The position numbers were made by a program, and so were the translations under genes. A stretch of DNA of 64,000 nt, taken from the NCBI RefSeq assembly GCF_041346945.1, contig NZ_CP166850.1:4464001-4528000 (forward strand). The letters run 5' to 3'. The DNA is from Amycolatopsis sp. cg9 (GTDB lineage: Bacteria > Actinomycetota > Actinomycetes > Mycobacteriales > Pseudonocardiaceae). Positions 34,816-43,767 of this stretch are shown here, one piece after another (within the stretch, counting starts at the first letter, position 1; the number at the start of each line of letters is the position of its first letter). The notes beneath the pieces are model-generated. The model saw only the letters and a program-made list of their open reading frames with translations. It was not told the origin of the DNA and searched no databases.

Positions 34816-35880
34816 TCAGCGCGGTTCGAGTGCGGTGATGACCCAGGTGCCATTGCTGCGTTCGGCGGTCACGGAAAGCTGCGCCGCGGCGTTGTCTGTC
34901 GCATTGTTGTCGGCCCGTACGGCTGATTGATCGAGAAAGACGAGTAACCGCGCGTGATTGTCCCTGAGTTCTTGGACGGCGATCGCCGAAACGCGCGAAG
35001 TGAGGACGAGTTTCTGCTCGGGCGCTTTCTGCCTGACCTGGGCGAAGAGCTTGTCGTACGAATCCTTGGCCGCCCCGCGCAGTACCGCGGCGGCCGCCTT
35101 TTCGGTGACATCGGTCCGGTCGTAGGAATAGGAGAAGATCCGGTTCACGGCGAGGGTGATCGCGGAGGTGACCTCGGCGGTCGCCCCGACATCGGTGAGC
35201 GCGAGGTTCCCGGCGGCGGAGGTCTCGGCGGCGGAGTGGGCTTCGACGGTGAACCAGGCACCGGCCCCGGTGAGGACGATGGCGGCGGCGAGGAGGAGGG
35301 CGGGGAGCCGGAGCCAGACCGGGCGGGGTTCGGCGGGGGTGGGCTCGGCCTCGGGTTCACCCTCGGTCGCGGCTTCGGACTCGGCCGCGGGGGCGCCCGG
35401 CTCGGTGGGCTCGGCCTCGCCGAGTTCCGGCTCGGCCGCTGAGGCACCAGGCTCGCTGCCGGTCGCGGAGGTGGGTGCGACCAGCCGCTCGGCTTCGAGC
35501 CCGCCGGTCTCCGGCTCGGCCTCGGCGGTCGGCTCGCTTGTGGTGGGTGCGACCTGCTCGTCGGTGGCCGGGCCACTGAGCCCGCGTGCGCTGCCCGAGG
35601 CCTCGGCGGCTGGCTCGCTCGTGGTGGCGGCGGGTGCGACCTGCTCCTCGGCCACCGAGCCACCGACTTCACCTGCGCCGCCGGTGGCGGCGGGCGGCGC
35701 GGCCGCGGTGCGGGCGCTCGTCTCGAACCCAGGCGCCGGAGTCGCGGTCTCGTGTACCTCGCCAGGTCCGGCTGGCTCGCTCGTGGTGGCGGCGGGTGCG
35801 ACCTGCTCCTCGGCCACCGAGCCACCGACTTCACCTGCACCGGTGCGCTCCACCTCGTCCACCGTCTTCGCGCGGTTCAT
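34816..35880 (-). CDS. Mce-associated membrane protein with long acidic N-terminal region
   Basis: A 354-residue protein of the Mce-associated (Mas) type. Residues ~1-205 are cytoplasmic and low-complexity, rich in Glu/Ala/Pro/Thr/Ser with repeats of EVGGSVAEEQVAPAATTSEP. One membrane segment follows (~212-235, LRLPALLLAAAIVLTGAGAWF), then an extracytoplasmic NTF2-like domain (NLALTDVGATAEVTSAITLAVNRIFSYSYDRTD ... RSNGTWVITALEPR), typical of the family. ATG overlaps the stop of the preceding gene (ATGA). Mas proteins are thought to stabilise Mce transporters. The repeated acidic region is unusual in length. Confidence 0.87.
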   Translation of the reverse strand: MNRAKTVDEVERTGAGEVGGSVAEEQVAPAATTSEPAGPGEVHETATPAPGFETSARTAAAPPAATGGAGEVGGSVAEEQVAPAATTSEPAAEASGSARGLSGPATDEQVAPTTSEPTAEAEPETGGLEAERLVAPTSATGSEPGASAAEPELGEAEPTEPGAPAAESEAATEGEPEAEPTPAEPRPVWLRLPALLLAAAIVLTGAGAWFTVEAHSAAETSAAGNLALTDVGATAEVTSAITLAVNRIFSYSYDRTDVTEKAAAAVLRGAAKDSYDKLFAQVRQKAPEQKLVLTSRVSAIAVQELRDNHARLLVFLDQSAVRADNNATDNAAAQLSVTAERSNGTWVITALEPR

Positions 35881-36380
35881 CGGGTCCCCACCGCCAGCTG
35901 GTCGAGCGCGCTCAGCTTCCACCCGTCCGGGGTCCTCGCCAACGCCGCCGCGAAGCGGTTGCGCTTCACCGCCGGCGCCACTCCCTGCTTCGCCATCGTG
36001 ATCTCCACCGAGGCCAGCAGCTTCGCCGTCCCCGCGTGCTCGTCCAGCTCGCTCAGCGCCGCGTCCAGAACCCGTCCCGTCGACACCGTCGAGTTCGCCG
36101 CCAGCGCCTGCTTCGTGCGCGCGTCCGTGCGGGCCAGCTGGTCGTGCAGCGGGCCCGTCGACGCCGACAGCCACCGGCCCAGTCCGCCTTCGACGTCGTG
36201 GTAGTCGAGGCTGTTGAGCTCCGCCACCAGCGTCCGGCCGCTCGCGAGTGCCTCGTCCCGCGCGGCTCCGTACGTCACCGCCGGTTCGTGGGCCGCCGCG
36301 TACCAGGACCAGCCCGACCAGCCCGCGAAGACCGCCGCGGCCAGGGTGAGCGCGGCCGCTCCCAGTTTCAGCGCAGCCAC
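35877..36380 (-). CDS. Mce-associated membrane protein (short)
   Basis: A 167-residue Mas-family protein. Membrane segment ~5-25 (LGAAALTLAAAVFAGWSGWSW), then the extracytoplasmic domain (YGAARDEALASGRTLVAELNSLDYHDVEGGLGRWLSASTGPLHDQL) characteristic of the family. GTG at 36380 lies inside the end of mceF (13-nt overlap) with GGAGGAG 5 nt upstream; its stop overlaps the next Mas gene. It is placed after mceF, as in mycobacterial mce operons. Confidence 0.88.
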   Translation of the reverse strand: MAALKLGAAALTLAAAVFAGWSGWSWYAAAHEPAVTYGAARDEALASGRTLVAELNSLDYHDVEGGLGRWLSASTGPLHDQLARTDARTKQALAANSTVSTGRVLDAALSELDEHAGTAKLLASVEITMAKQGVAPAVKRNRFAAALARTPDGWKLSALDQLAVGTR

Positions 36381-37564
36381 AGCATCTCCTCCAGGCTCGT
36401 CTTCGTCGCCTGCGTGCCGATCGTCAGCGGGCCCACCGGCACCGCGTCCGGGACCGGCGGGTGCGGTGCGTTCTGCGTGCCGCGCACCGAGCTCTCGTTC
36501 CCGTACGGCAGCGTGCACGCCGCGTCGGTGTTCAGCGGCAGCGGCGACAGGTCCGTGCTCGGCCGGTGCGGTGTGTCCTCGTACCCCTGCAGGCACGAAG
36601 GCGGGTTGTTGAAGTTCAGCACCAGGCCCATCCGCAGCTCGTGGCGGTCGTCGTCGATAGCCGAGCCGACCGCCGCCACCGCGCGGGGGACGTTCGCCAG
36701 CAGCGTCTCCTCCGCCGCCGTGCGGGTGCCGAACACCCGCGCCGTCGTCAGCAGGTTGGCCAGCACGATCGGCAGGCCGGGGTCGTTCTCCTTCAGCAGC
36801 GAGGAAAGCTCGGTCGCCGCCGGGGGTGCGGTCGCGATCAGGCGCCGCAGGTCGCCGTCGGACTTGGCCAGCTGCTGGGCGAACACGCGGGCGTTGCCGC
36901 TGAACGAGCGCCACTCCGCCGACGAGTCGACCTGGGTGCGCAGCACGGTCGCGCCGTCGCCGATCAGCCTCGACGTCTGCGGCAGGTGCGCGCTCGCCTG
37001 CTGGGTGAACTCCGTCGCCGAGTCCATCAGCGTCTGCAGGTCCGGGCCCGCGCCGCGCAGGGCGTCGTCGAGCTCGTCCACCACCGTGCGCAGGTCCTGC
37101 GTCGGCACCGACGCCGTGAACGAGTCCAGGTCGGTCAGCAGGCTGTTCACCGGCAGCGGCAGCGTGGTCGACTCGCGCTGGATGACCGAGTCCCCGGTCA
37201 GGTACGGTCCGCCCGCCGTGCGCGGCTGCAGGTCGACGTACTGCTCGCCGACCGCCGACCGGTTCGCCACCACCGCGCGGGAGTCCGCCGGGATGGGCGG
37301 GGCACCGTCGTCGATCAGCAGGTCGGCTTCGGTCCCGGTGAGGGTGAGCCGCAGCTCGCCGACGCGGCCGACGGCGACGCCGCGGTAGGTCACCTCGCCG
37401 TTGGTGAACAGCCCGCCGCCTTCGGCCAGCTCGAGCTTGACCGTGTAGCTGCCGGAGCCGAACAGCCGGCCGAGCCCGGCGTAGTTCGCGCCGACGAACG
37501 CCGTCGTGGCCAGTGCGATCACGATGAACAGGACGACCTGGATCCGCACCCTGCGCGTGAGCAT
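36368..37564 (-). CDS. mceF: Mce-family protein, MceF position
   Basis: A 398-residue Mce subunit: one N-terminal membrane segment (VQVVLFIVIALATTAFVGANY-like, residues ~8-28), a MlaD domain (~38-115; GGGLFTNGEVTYRGVAVGRVGELRL), then a long helical region that would form the transport needle, and a C-terminal tail with paired Cys (PPSCLQGYEDTP, DAACTLPYG). ATG at 37564 (1-nt overlap with the mceE stop, GGGAGG 6 nt upstream) is preferred to GTG at 37567. Sixth mce gene of the operon. Confidence 0.93.
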   Translation of the reverse strand: MLTRRVRIQVVLFIVIALATTAFVGANYAGLGRLFGSGSYTVKLELAEGGGLFTNGEVTYRGVAVGRVGELRLTLTGTEADLLIDDGAPPIPADSRAVVANRSAVGEQYVDLQPRTAGGPYLTGDSVIQRESTTLPLPVNSLLTDLDSFTASVPTQDLRTVVDELDDALRGAGPDLQTLMDSATEFTQQASAHLPQTSRLIGDGATVLRTQVDSSAEWRSFSGNARVFAQQLAKSDGDLRRLIATAPPAATELSSLLKENDPGLPIVLANLLTTARVFGTRTAAEETLLANVPRAVAAVGSAIDDDRHELRMGLVLNFNNPPSCLQGYEDTPHRPSTDLSPLPLNTDAACTLPYGNESSVRGTQNAPHPPVPDAVPVGPLTIGTQATKTSLEEMLWLR

Positions 37565-38625
37565 CACTGACCTCCCGAGGGGATCGGGAGCGGCGGCAAG
37601 CCCGGCGGCACGCCCTCGCCGGGCGGGGGCAGCGGCACGCCGGCTGCCGGGAGCGTCGAGACGAAGGCGTTGATGTAGTCGCCCTTCACCGCCGGCAGCA
37701 CGGAGTCCGGGAACGGGAACGTCGGCAGCAGCTGCAGCGACTGCGGCAGGTCTTCGCCGGCCTTGGCCAGCTGCCCCAGGATCGGCGCGAGCGCCCGCAG
37801 GTCCGCGACCAGGTCGTCCCGGCTGCGGTCGACGACGTCGGTGGCCACGGTCGAGAGCCGGTCGAGCGCCTGCAGCATCGACACGAGCTGGGTGCGCTGG
37901 TCGGTGAGCGCCTGCAGGCCCGGTGTCAGGTCGGTCAGCGCACCGGAGACCTGGCTGTGGCGGTTCGCGAGCGTCGCCGACAGCCGGTTCATGCCGTCGA
38001 GGGCTTCGGTGATGTCCGAGCGGTGCGCGTCCAGGTCGGTCATCAGGGTGTTCACCCCGGACAGGAACGAGCGGATCTGCTCCTCGTTGCCGTCCATCAC
38101 CTTCGACAGCTCGCGGTTGATGGTCTGCAGCTGCCCGATGCCGCCGCCGTTGAGCAGCAGCGAAAGGGCGCCGAAGATCTCTTCGAACTCGGGGTTGCGG
38201 TTGGTGCGGTCCACGGTGATCGTGGCCTTGTCCGCCAGCCGCGCGACCCCGGGACCGGACGGCGAACCGTCCGGGGCGGCCAGCTCGACGAACTTCTCGC
38301 CGAGCAGGCTGGACTGGCGCAGCCGCGCGATCGCGTTGGCGGGCAGCACGACGTCGCCGTTGACCTCCAGCACGGTTTCGGCCGTCCAGCCGTCGCCGCC
38401 GAGCCGGATCTCGCGCACCCGCCCGACCGGGACGTCGCCGACCTTCACCGCGGCCTGCGGCACCAGGTCGAGCACGTCGGCGAACTGCACGGTCACCGAG
38501 TACGGGTGGTCGCCGACGTCGGCGCCGCCGGGCAGCGGCAGGTCGTAGACGCCCTTGAACTCGCCCGAAGAGCAGCCCGCGAGCAGCAGGCAGCCGACGG
38601 CCGCGGTGGCGAGGATCCGTTTCAC
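37564..38625 (-). CDS. mceE: Mce-family lipoprotein, MceE position
   Basis: A 353-residue Mce subunit with a lipoprotein signal: LLAGC with Cys18 as lipidation site, expected at the E position of actinobacterial mce operons. MlaD domain ~40-115 (HPYSVTVQFADVLDLVPQAAVKVGDVPVGRV), long helical domain, and a proline-rich tail (VPLPPPGEGVPPGLPPLPIP). GTG start overlaps the mceD stop (GTGA). Part of the hexameric MCE assembly moving lipids or sterols through the envelope to the YrbE permease. Confidence 0.94.
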   Translation of the reverse strand: MKRILATAAVGCLLLAGCSSGEFKGVYDLPLPGGADVGDHPYSVTVQFADVLDLVPQAAVKVGDVPVGRVREIRLGGDGWTAETVLEVNGDVVLPANAIARLRQSSLLGEKFVELAAPDGSPSGPGVARLADKATITVDRTNRNPEFEEIFGALSLLLNGGGIGQLQTINRELSKVMDGNEEQIRSFLSGVNTLMTDLDAHRSDITEALDGMNRLSATLANRHSQVSGALTDLTPGLQALTDQRTQLVSMLQALDRLSTVATDVVDRSRDDLVADLRALAPILGQLAKAGEDLPQSLQLLPTFPFPDSVLPAVKGDYINAFVSTLPAAGVPLPPPGEGVPPGLPPLPIPSGGQ

Positions 38626-39656
38626 CGCCCGCCCCCGTTCGTGTAGACGTCGCCGGTGACCGGCAGCGGCAGCGGCTCGAGGTAGTAGTCGAGGTTTTCG
38701 CGGCCCCGCAGCCGCCCGGTGGCCGGGTCGACCGCGTTGAGCACGTTCGTCACCGCCAGCGGGACGGCGTCGATCGTGCCGGCCAGCGAAGCGCGCTGCT
38801 CGACGAGCGTCCGGGTGGTCGTCACCAGGTTGTCCACAGTGGACTTGAGAGCGCCGCGGTTGTCCCGGATGAACGCCTGGACGTCGGCGAGCGCGCGGCC
38901 GAGGCCGTCGAGGGCCCGCGCCAGCTCGCCGCGGTTGGCGGCCAGCGTGCCCGAGATCTGCGAGAGCTGCTGGTTCACGCTGCCGACCTGCTGGTCGTTG
39001 GTGGCCAGCATGGTGGTGAACCGCTGGAGCTCGTCGACCGTGCCGAACAGGTCGCCCGAGTTCCCGGCCAGTGTCCGCGCCAGCTGCGCGAAGTTGCGCA
39101 CGCTGTCGTTGAACGCGCGGCCGTTGCCCTGCAGGTTCTGCGCGCCGGTCGTGAGCAGGTCCGACAGCGCGCCCTGGGAGTTGGCGCCGTCCGGGCCCAG
39201 CGCCTTGGACAGCGTGTCGAGGCTGGCGTAGAGCTGGTCCAGTTCCACCGGGGTCGCGGTGCGCCGCACCGGGATCGACGCGCCGTCCGGCAGCCGCGGC
39301 CCGCCGCGGGCCGGCTTGGCGAACTGGACGTACCGGTCGGCGACGACGCTGGGCGCGATCACCAGGACCGTGGTGTCCTCGGCGATGCCGACCGAGCCGT
39401 CGACCGTCATGTCCACCTGCACCTGGTCGCCGCGCGGGGTGACCGCGTCGACCTGCCCGATCCGGACGCCGAGCACCCGGGCGTCGGAGCCGGCGTAGAC
39501 GCCGACCGCGCGGGTGAAGAAGGCGGTGACGTGGTGCTGCCCGCTGCCGGAGAACACCCACCACAGCGCCGCCGTGGCGACCAGGGCGAGCAGCACGGCC
39601 GCGGCGATGAACCGGCTGGTCAGGACCCCGGCGCGGGTGGTGGTCAGCGCGCTCAC
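38622..39656 (-). CDS. mceD: Mce-family protein, MceD position
   Basis: A 344-residue Mce subunit: membrane segment ~16-36 (FIAAAVLLALVATAALWWVF), MlaD domain (HHVTAFFTRAVGVYAGSDARVLGVRIGQVDAV), then a helical needle region with many Asn/Gln and a C-terminal YYLEPLPLPVTGDVY. GTG at 39656 with GGGAGGGAC upstream overlaps the mceC stop. A TTGTCCACA 9-mer (38829-38837) lies within this gene and is probably chance. Confidence 0.93.
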   Translation of the reverse strand: MSALTTTRAGVLTSRFIAAAVLLALVATAALWWVFSGSGQHHVTAFFTRAVGVYAGSDARVLGVRIGQVDAVTPRGDQVQVDMTVDGSVGIAEDTTVLVIAPSVVADRYVQFAKPARGGPRLPDGASIPVRRTATPVELDQLYASLDTLSKALGPDGANSQGALSDLLTTGAQNLQGNGRAFNDSVRNFAQLARTLAGNSGDLFGTVDELQRFTTMLATNDQQVGSVNQQLSQISGTLAANRGELARALDGLGRALADVQAFIRDNRGALKSTVDNLVTTTRTLVEQRASLAGTIDAVPLAVTNVLNAVDPATGRLRGRENLDYYLEPLPLPVTGDVYTNGGGR

Positions 39657-40645
39657 TTCGTCCCTCCCGGGTTCTTCGGCACGGTGCACGGGTTGTGGTT
39701 CTCGGGGATCAGCCCGCAGAGGTAGGCGTCGATCCAGCGGCCGTTGCCGGTCGTGTTGGTGACCACCCGGAAGTACGGCCCGGCCAGCTGCAGGCCCTTG
39801 GTCAGGTTGTCGTTCTGCCGCTCGAGCAGGTCGGTCACCTGGTTCAGCGCCTGCAGCGCCGGCTTGAGCTCGGCGGCGTTGTCCCGCACCAGCCCGCTGA
39901 GCTGCTCGGCCAGCCGCGCCGAGCCGGTGAGCAGGTCGTGGATCGCGTCGCGGCGCCGGTTGAGCTCGGTGAGCAAGAGGTTCCCGTCGTCGATGAGCTT
40001 CTCGAAGTCGTCGTTCGAGTTCGCCAGCGTCGTGGTCAGCTGCCGCGCGTTCGCGAGGAGTTCGGCGATCTGGCTGTCCCGGCTCGACACCGTCTGCGAC
40101 AGCTGCGACAGCCCGTCGAGCGCGCTGCGGACGTGCTCGGGGGAGTTGCGGAAGGTGTCCGACAGCGTGGTGAAGCTGTTCGCGAGCTGCTTGGTGTCGA
40201 TGGCCCCGACGGTGTCCGCGAGGCCGTTGAACGCGTCGGTGACGTCGTAGGGCGTGACCGTCCGGGTCCGCGGGATCGGCAGGTCCGGGTCCTGGACGCC
40301 GTCGCCGGTCGGGTTCAGCGCGAGGAACTTGCGGCCCAGCAACGTCTTGATCTTGATCTCGGCCGAGGTGCGGTCGCCGATCCAGGCGTTCTTGACCCGG
40401 AAGGTGACGAGGACGTGGTCGTCGGCGAGCGCGACGTCCCGGACCTCGCCGACCTTGATGCCGGCGACCCGGACCTCGTCGTCGGCCTGCAGGCCGGCCG
40501 CCTCGGAGAACTCGGCCTCGTAGGTCGTGCCGCCGCCGACGATCGGCAGGTTGTCGTAGTTGAACGTGACGGTCAGCAGCGCGGCCAGCGCGACGCTGCC
40601 GACGGCACCCAGGACGAGGGGGTTGCGTTCCTTGAAGGACTTCAC
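39653..40645 (-). CDS. mceC: Mce-family protein, MceC position
   Basis: A 330-residue Mce subunit: membrane segment ~10-28 (LVLGAVGSVALAALLTVTFNY), MlaD domain (TTYEAEFSEAAGLQADDEVRVAGIKVGEVRDVAL), helical region and a C-terminal stretch with two Cys (DAYLCGLIPENHNPCTVPKN) likely paired outside the membrane. GTG start overlaps the mceB stop by 4 nt. Confidence 0.93.
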   Translation of the reverse strand: MKSFKERNPLVLGAVGSVALAALLTVTFNYDNLPIVGGGTTYEAEFSEAAGLQADDEVRVAGIKVGEVRDVALADDHVLVTFRVKNAWIGDRTSAEIKIKTLLGRKFLALNPTGDGVQDPDLPIPRTRTVTPYDVTDAFNGLADTVGAIDTKQLANSFTTLSDTFRNSPEHVRSALDGLSQLSQTVSSRDSQIAELLANARQLTTTLANSNDDFEKLIDDGNLLLTELNRRRDAIHDLLTGSARLAEQLSGLVRDNAAELKPALQALNQVTDLLERQNDNLTKGLQLAGPYFRVVTNTTGNGRWIDAYLCGLIPENHNPCTVPKNPGGTK

Positions 40646-41646
40646 GAGTCACACCTCGGCGTGGGGACGATGACGCCGCGCGGGGGCGTGGTTTCCAGGA
40701 CCCCGCGGCAGAGGAAGAAGTTCATCCACGAGCCGTAGGAGGACACCCGGCCGATCTCGGTGAACTTCACCGGGAGGTTGGTCAGGAAGCTGTCCACATC
40801 GGACTGGTTCTGGACCAGGCCGCCGGCGAGGCCCCGCAGCCCGGCGATGCTGTCCTTCAGCGGCGGCCGGGCCTGCTCGAACAGCCCGGCGGTGGACTGC
40901 GTGAGGTCGCCGATGCCGCTGATCGCGTCCCCGATCGCGGCGCGGTCGCCGGCCAGGCCGGACACCAGCTGCCGCAGGGTGGACACGAGGTCCGCCAGCG
41001 CGTCGCCCTTGCCGTTGACCGTCTTCAGCACCGAGTTGAGGTTCCCGATCACCTCGCCGATCACCTTGTCGCGCCCGGCGAGGGTGGTGGTCAGCGAACC
41101 GGTGTGGGCGAGCAGGCTTTCGACGGTACCGCCTTCGCCCTGCAGCACCTGGACGATCTCGCCGGACAGCTCGTTGACGTCGTTCGGCGACAGCGCCTGG
41201 AACAGCGGCTTGAAGCCGTTGAACAGGTCGGTGAGGTCCAGCGCGGGAGTCGTGCGCTCCAGCGGGATCTCCCCGCCCTCTGGCAGCTGCTCCCGGGTCC
41301 CGGTGCTCCCGCGCTCCAGCGCGATGTAGCGCTGGCCGACCATGTTGCGGTACTTGATGACCGCCTTCACGTCGGCGGGCAGCCGCCGCCCCTGGTCGAG
41401 GGAGAACGCGACGAGCGCCCGGTTGTGGTCGGCGATGTCGAGGGACTCGACCTGGCCGACGCGGACGCCGGAGATGCGCACGTCGTCGCCGACGTTCAGC
41501 GAAGTCGCGTCGAGGAACTTCGCGGTGTAGCCCTCGGTGGCGCCGACGCCGGTGTTCGTGATGGACACGGCCAGCAGCGTCGTCGCGAGCGCCGTGACGG
41601 CGATGAAGATCAGGCTCTTGATCAGCGGGGAGGCGATGTTCCTCAC
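40642..41646 (-). CDS. mceB: Mce-family protein, MceB position
   Basis: A 334-residue Mce subunit: membrane segment ~9-27 (SLIFIAVTALATTLLAVSI), MlaD domain (GYTAKFLDATSLNVGDDVRISGVRVGQVESLDI), helical region, tail SWMNFFLCRGVLETTPPRG with Cys residues. GTG start overlaps the mceA stop (GTGA). The open frame continues upstream inside mceA but has no family match there. Confidence 0.93.
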   Translation of the reverse strand: MRNIASPLIKSLIFIAVTALATTLLAVSITNTGVGATEGYTAKFLDATSLNVGDDVRISGVRVGQVESLDIADHNRALVAFSLDQGRRLPADVKAVIKYRNMVGQRYIALERGSTGTREQLPEGGEIPLERTTPALDLTDLFNGFKPLFQALSPNDVNELSGEIVQVLQGEGGTVESLLAHTGSLTTTLAGRDKVIGEVIGNLNSVLKTVNGKGDALADLVSTLRQLVSGLAGDRAAIGDAISGIGDLTQSTAGLFEQARPPLKDSIAGLRGLAGGLVQNQSDVDSFLTNLPVKFTEIGRVSSYGSWMNFFLCRGVLETTPPRGVIVPTPRCDS

Positions 41647-42917
41647 TTGAGCTTCACCTCCGTGCCGCGGTAGAGCGGTCCGACCAGCACGCTGCTCCAC
41701 GCCGGGACGTCGGCGGCGGGCACCCCGATCGAGGGCGCGACCAGGGTGGCCAGCAGCTGCTGCTCCTGCGGCGAGTTGGCGACGCCGAGGTCGCCCTGCC
41801 CGCCGGTCAGCAGCGGGTGCCCGGTGGTGCCGGGCGCCGCGGCGGCGGTGCCGATCGTCGGGACCACGCCGGAGGGGTAGCAGCGGGGCTCGCCGCCGGC
41901 GGTGTAGCGCGGGTCGTCCTTGCCGGGCAGGTACTTCCCGCTGTCGGCGGTGACGGCGACGTCGGCGTGCAGGCCCGGCTCACCGGTGCCGGCGCCGAGC
42001 ACCTGGTCCATGGATTTCCTCAGTGCGTTCAGCGAAGCGAGGGTGCAGGCGAAGCTGGGGGAGTACTTCGCGGCGACCTCCAGCGGCGCGCGGCTGTCGG
42101 CGGCCAGCGAGATGAGGTTGTCGCGGTTGTTCGCCAGGAAGGCCGTGACCTCCTGCGAAGACGACGTCACCTGCTGGTAGACCCCGGCCAGCTCGCTCTG
42201 CTTCTCCTTGACGGTGTCGAGCGTGACGGCGGAGGCGGTGAGCGCGTCCAGGAGGTCGGGCGCGATGTCGCCGTAGAGGTTCGAGACGGTCGCGAGGTCG
42301 CGGATGTCCGACGTCAGCTGCGGGAGGTCGGGGTTGAAGTTCTTCAGGTACGCGTCCGCGGTGCCGATCGTCTGCCCGAGCTGCTCGCCGCGGCCCTCCA
42401 GCGCCGTCGACACCGCGGTCAGCGTGGTCGCGAGCTTCTGCGGCTGGACGGCCTGGAGCACCGGCAGCAGGTTGTCGAAGACGCGTTCCAGCTCGATCGC
42501 GTTCGCCGAGCGGTCCTGCTCGATCGTGTCACCGGCGGCCAGGTGCGGGGCGCGGGCGCCGTCCGGGATGGACAGCTGGACGTACCGCTCGCCGAACAGC
42601 GTCTTCGGCACCAGCAGCGCGGAAACGTTGCGCGGCAGCATGTCCACCTTGCCGGGCTCGAGGGCAAGCGCTATCTCGGCGCCCTGCGGCGTCGCGCGGA
42701 CGTCGCGGATCTCCCCGACGAGCACCCCGCGGGCCTTGACCTGCCCGCCCGCGGACAGCTGGTTGCCGATGCGGCTCGTCTTGAGCGTCACCGGGACGGT
42801 GCTGACGAAGTCCTTGTCGTACACCTTGATGGAGAGCGTGACGAGCACGCCCAGCACCACCAGGAACAGCACGCCCGCGGTGCGGATCCCGGCCTTGCGG
42901 CGGGTGTCCCGTCTCAT
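41643..42917 (-). CDS. mceA: Mce-family protein, MceA position
   Basis: A 424-residue Mce subunit, first of six: membrane segment ~14-32 (AGVLFLVVLGVLVTLSIKV), MlaD domain (VPVTLKTSRIGNQLSAGGQVKARGVLVGEIRDV), long helical region, and a Gly/Pro-rich tail. ATG at 42917 overlaps the yrbEB stop (ATGA). Longer than the others through its C-terminal tail (~345-424), as is usual for MceA. Confidence 0.94.
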   Translation of the reverse strand: MRRDTRRKAGIRTAGVLFLVVLGVLVTLSIKVYDKDFVSTVPVTLKTSRIGNQLSAGGQVKARGVLVGEIRDVRATPQGAEIALALEPGKVDMLPRNVSALLVPKTLFGERYVQLSIPDGARAPHLAAGDTIEQDRSANAIELERVFDNLLPVLQAVQPQKLATTLTAVSTALEGRGEQLGQTIGTADAYLKNFNPDLPQLTSDIRDLATVSNLYGDIAPDLLDALTASAVTLDTVKEKQSELAGVYQQVTSSSQEVTAFLANNRDNLISLAADSRAPLEVAAKYSPSFACTLASLNALRKSMDQVLGAGTGEPGLHADVAVTADSGKYLPGKDDPRYTAGGEPRCYPSGVVPTIGTAAAAPGTTGHPLLTGGQGDLGVANSPQEQQLLATLVAPSIGVPAADVPAWSSVLVGPLYRGTEVKLK

Positions 42918-43765
42918 CCGGCCACCTGCACGGTCGTCGTCGCGCCCCAGATGGCCAGGGACAGGAAGAAGTCGAGCACGCTGATCGCGACGATCGCGGT
43001 GCGGACCGCGCGGCCCACGGCGACGCCGACGCCGGCCGGGCCGCCGCTCGCGCGGAAGCCGTAGTAGCAGTGCGCCAGCACCACGACGACGCTGAACACC
43101 AGCACCTTCCCGAACGACCACAGGACGTCGCCGGGCGGGAGGAACAGCAGGAAGTAGTGGTCGTAGGTGCCCGCGGACTGGCCGAAGAACCACACGGTGA
43201 TCTGCCGCGAGGCGAGGTAGCTCGACAGCAGCCCGATGGCGTAGAGCGGGATGACGGCGAGGAAGCCGGCGATCACCCGGGTCGTCACCAGGTACGGGAC
43301 GCTCGGGATGCCCATGACCTCGAGCGCGTCGATCTCCTCGGAGATCCGCATCGCGCCGAGCTGCGCGGTGAACCCGCAGCCGACGGTGGCGGACAGCGCG
43401 AGGCCGGATACCAGCGGCGCGATCTCGCGGGTGTTGAAGTAGGCGGAGACGAACCCGGCGAACGCCGACGTCCCGACCTGGTTGAGCGCGGAGTAGCCCT
43501 GCAGGCCGACGACCGTGCCGGTGGCGACGGTCATCCCGATCATCACGCCGATCGTGCCGCCGATGACGGCCAGCGCCCCGCTGCCGAAGCTGACTTCGGC
43601 GAGCAGGCGCACGATCTCGCGCAGGTAGCGGTGGATCGCCCGCGGGATCCAGGCGATCGCGCGGAGGAAGAAGAGGATCTGGTCGCCGAGGGTGTCGAGG
43701 AAGCCGAACCGGCGGTCGACGGCTTCGCGCACACGCGCTGACCTCGGGAGGTCCGTGGTCGTCAC
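42914..43765 (-). CDS. yrbEB: ABC-type permease, YrbE/MlaE family (B)
   Basis: A 283-residue MlaE-family permease with about six membrane segments and the conserved EEIDALEVMGIPSVPYLVTTRVIAGFLAVIPLY segment. With YrbEA it forms the membrane channel powered by an Mlk/Mce-type ATPase encoded elsewhere (none is in this window). GTG at 43765 starts 2 nt after the yrbEA stop with GGGGAG upstream. Confidence 0.95.
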   Translation of the reverse strand: MTTTDLPRSARVREAVDRRFGFLDTLGDQILFFLRAIAWIPRAIHRYLREIVRLLAEVSFGSGALAVIGGTIGVMIGMTVATGTVVGLQGYSALNQVGTSAFAGFVSAYFNTREIAPLVSGLALSATVGCGFTAQLGAMRISEEIDALEVMGIPSVPYLVTTRVIAGFLAVIPLYAIGLLSSYLASRQITVWFFGQSAGTYDHYFLLFLPPGDVLWSFGKVLVFSVVVVLAHCYYGFRASGGPAGVGVAVGRAVRTAIVAISVLDFFLSLAIWGATTTVQVAG

Positions 43766-43767
43766 GA

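Noticed and set aside
38829..38837. TTGTCCACA DnaA-box 9-mer within mceD
   Set aside because: Single copy in a coding region; expected by chance in 64 kb of G/C-rich DNA.
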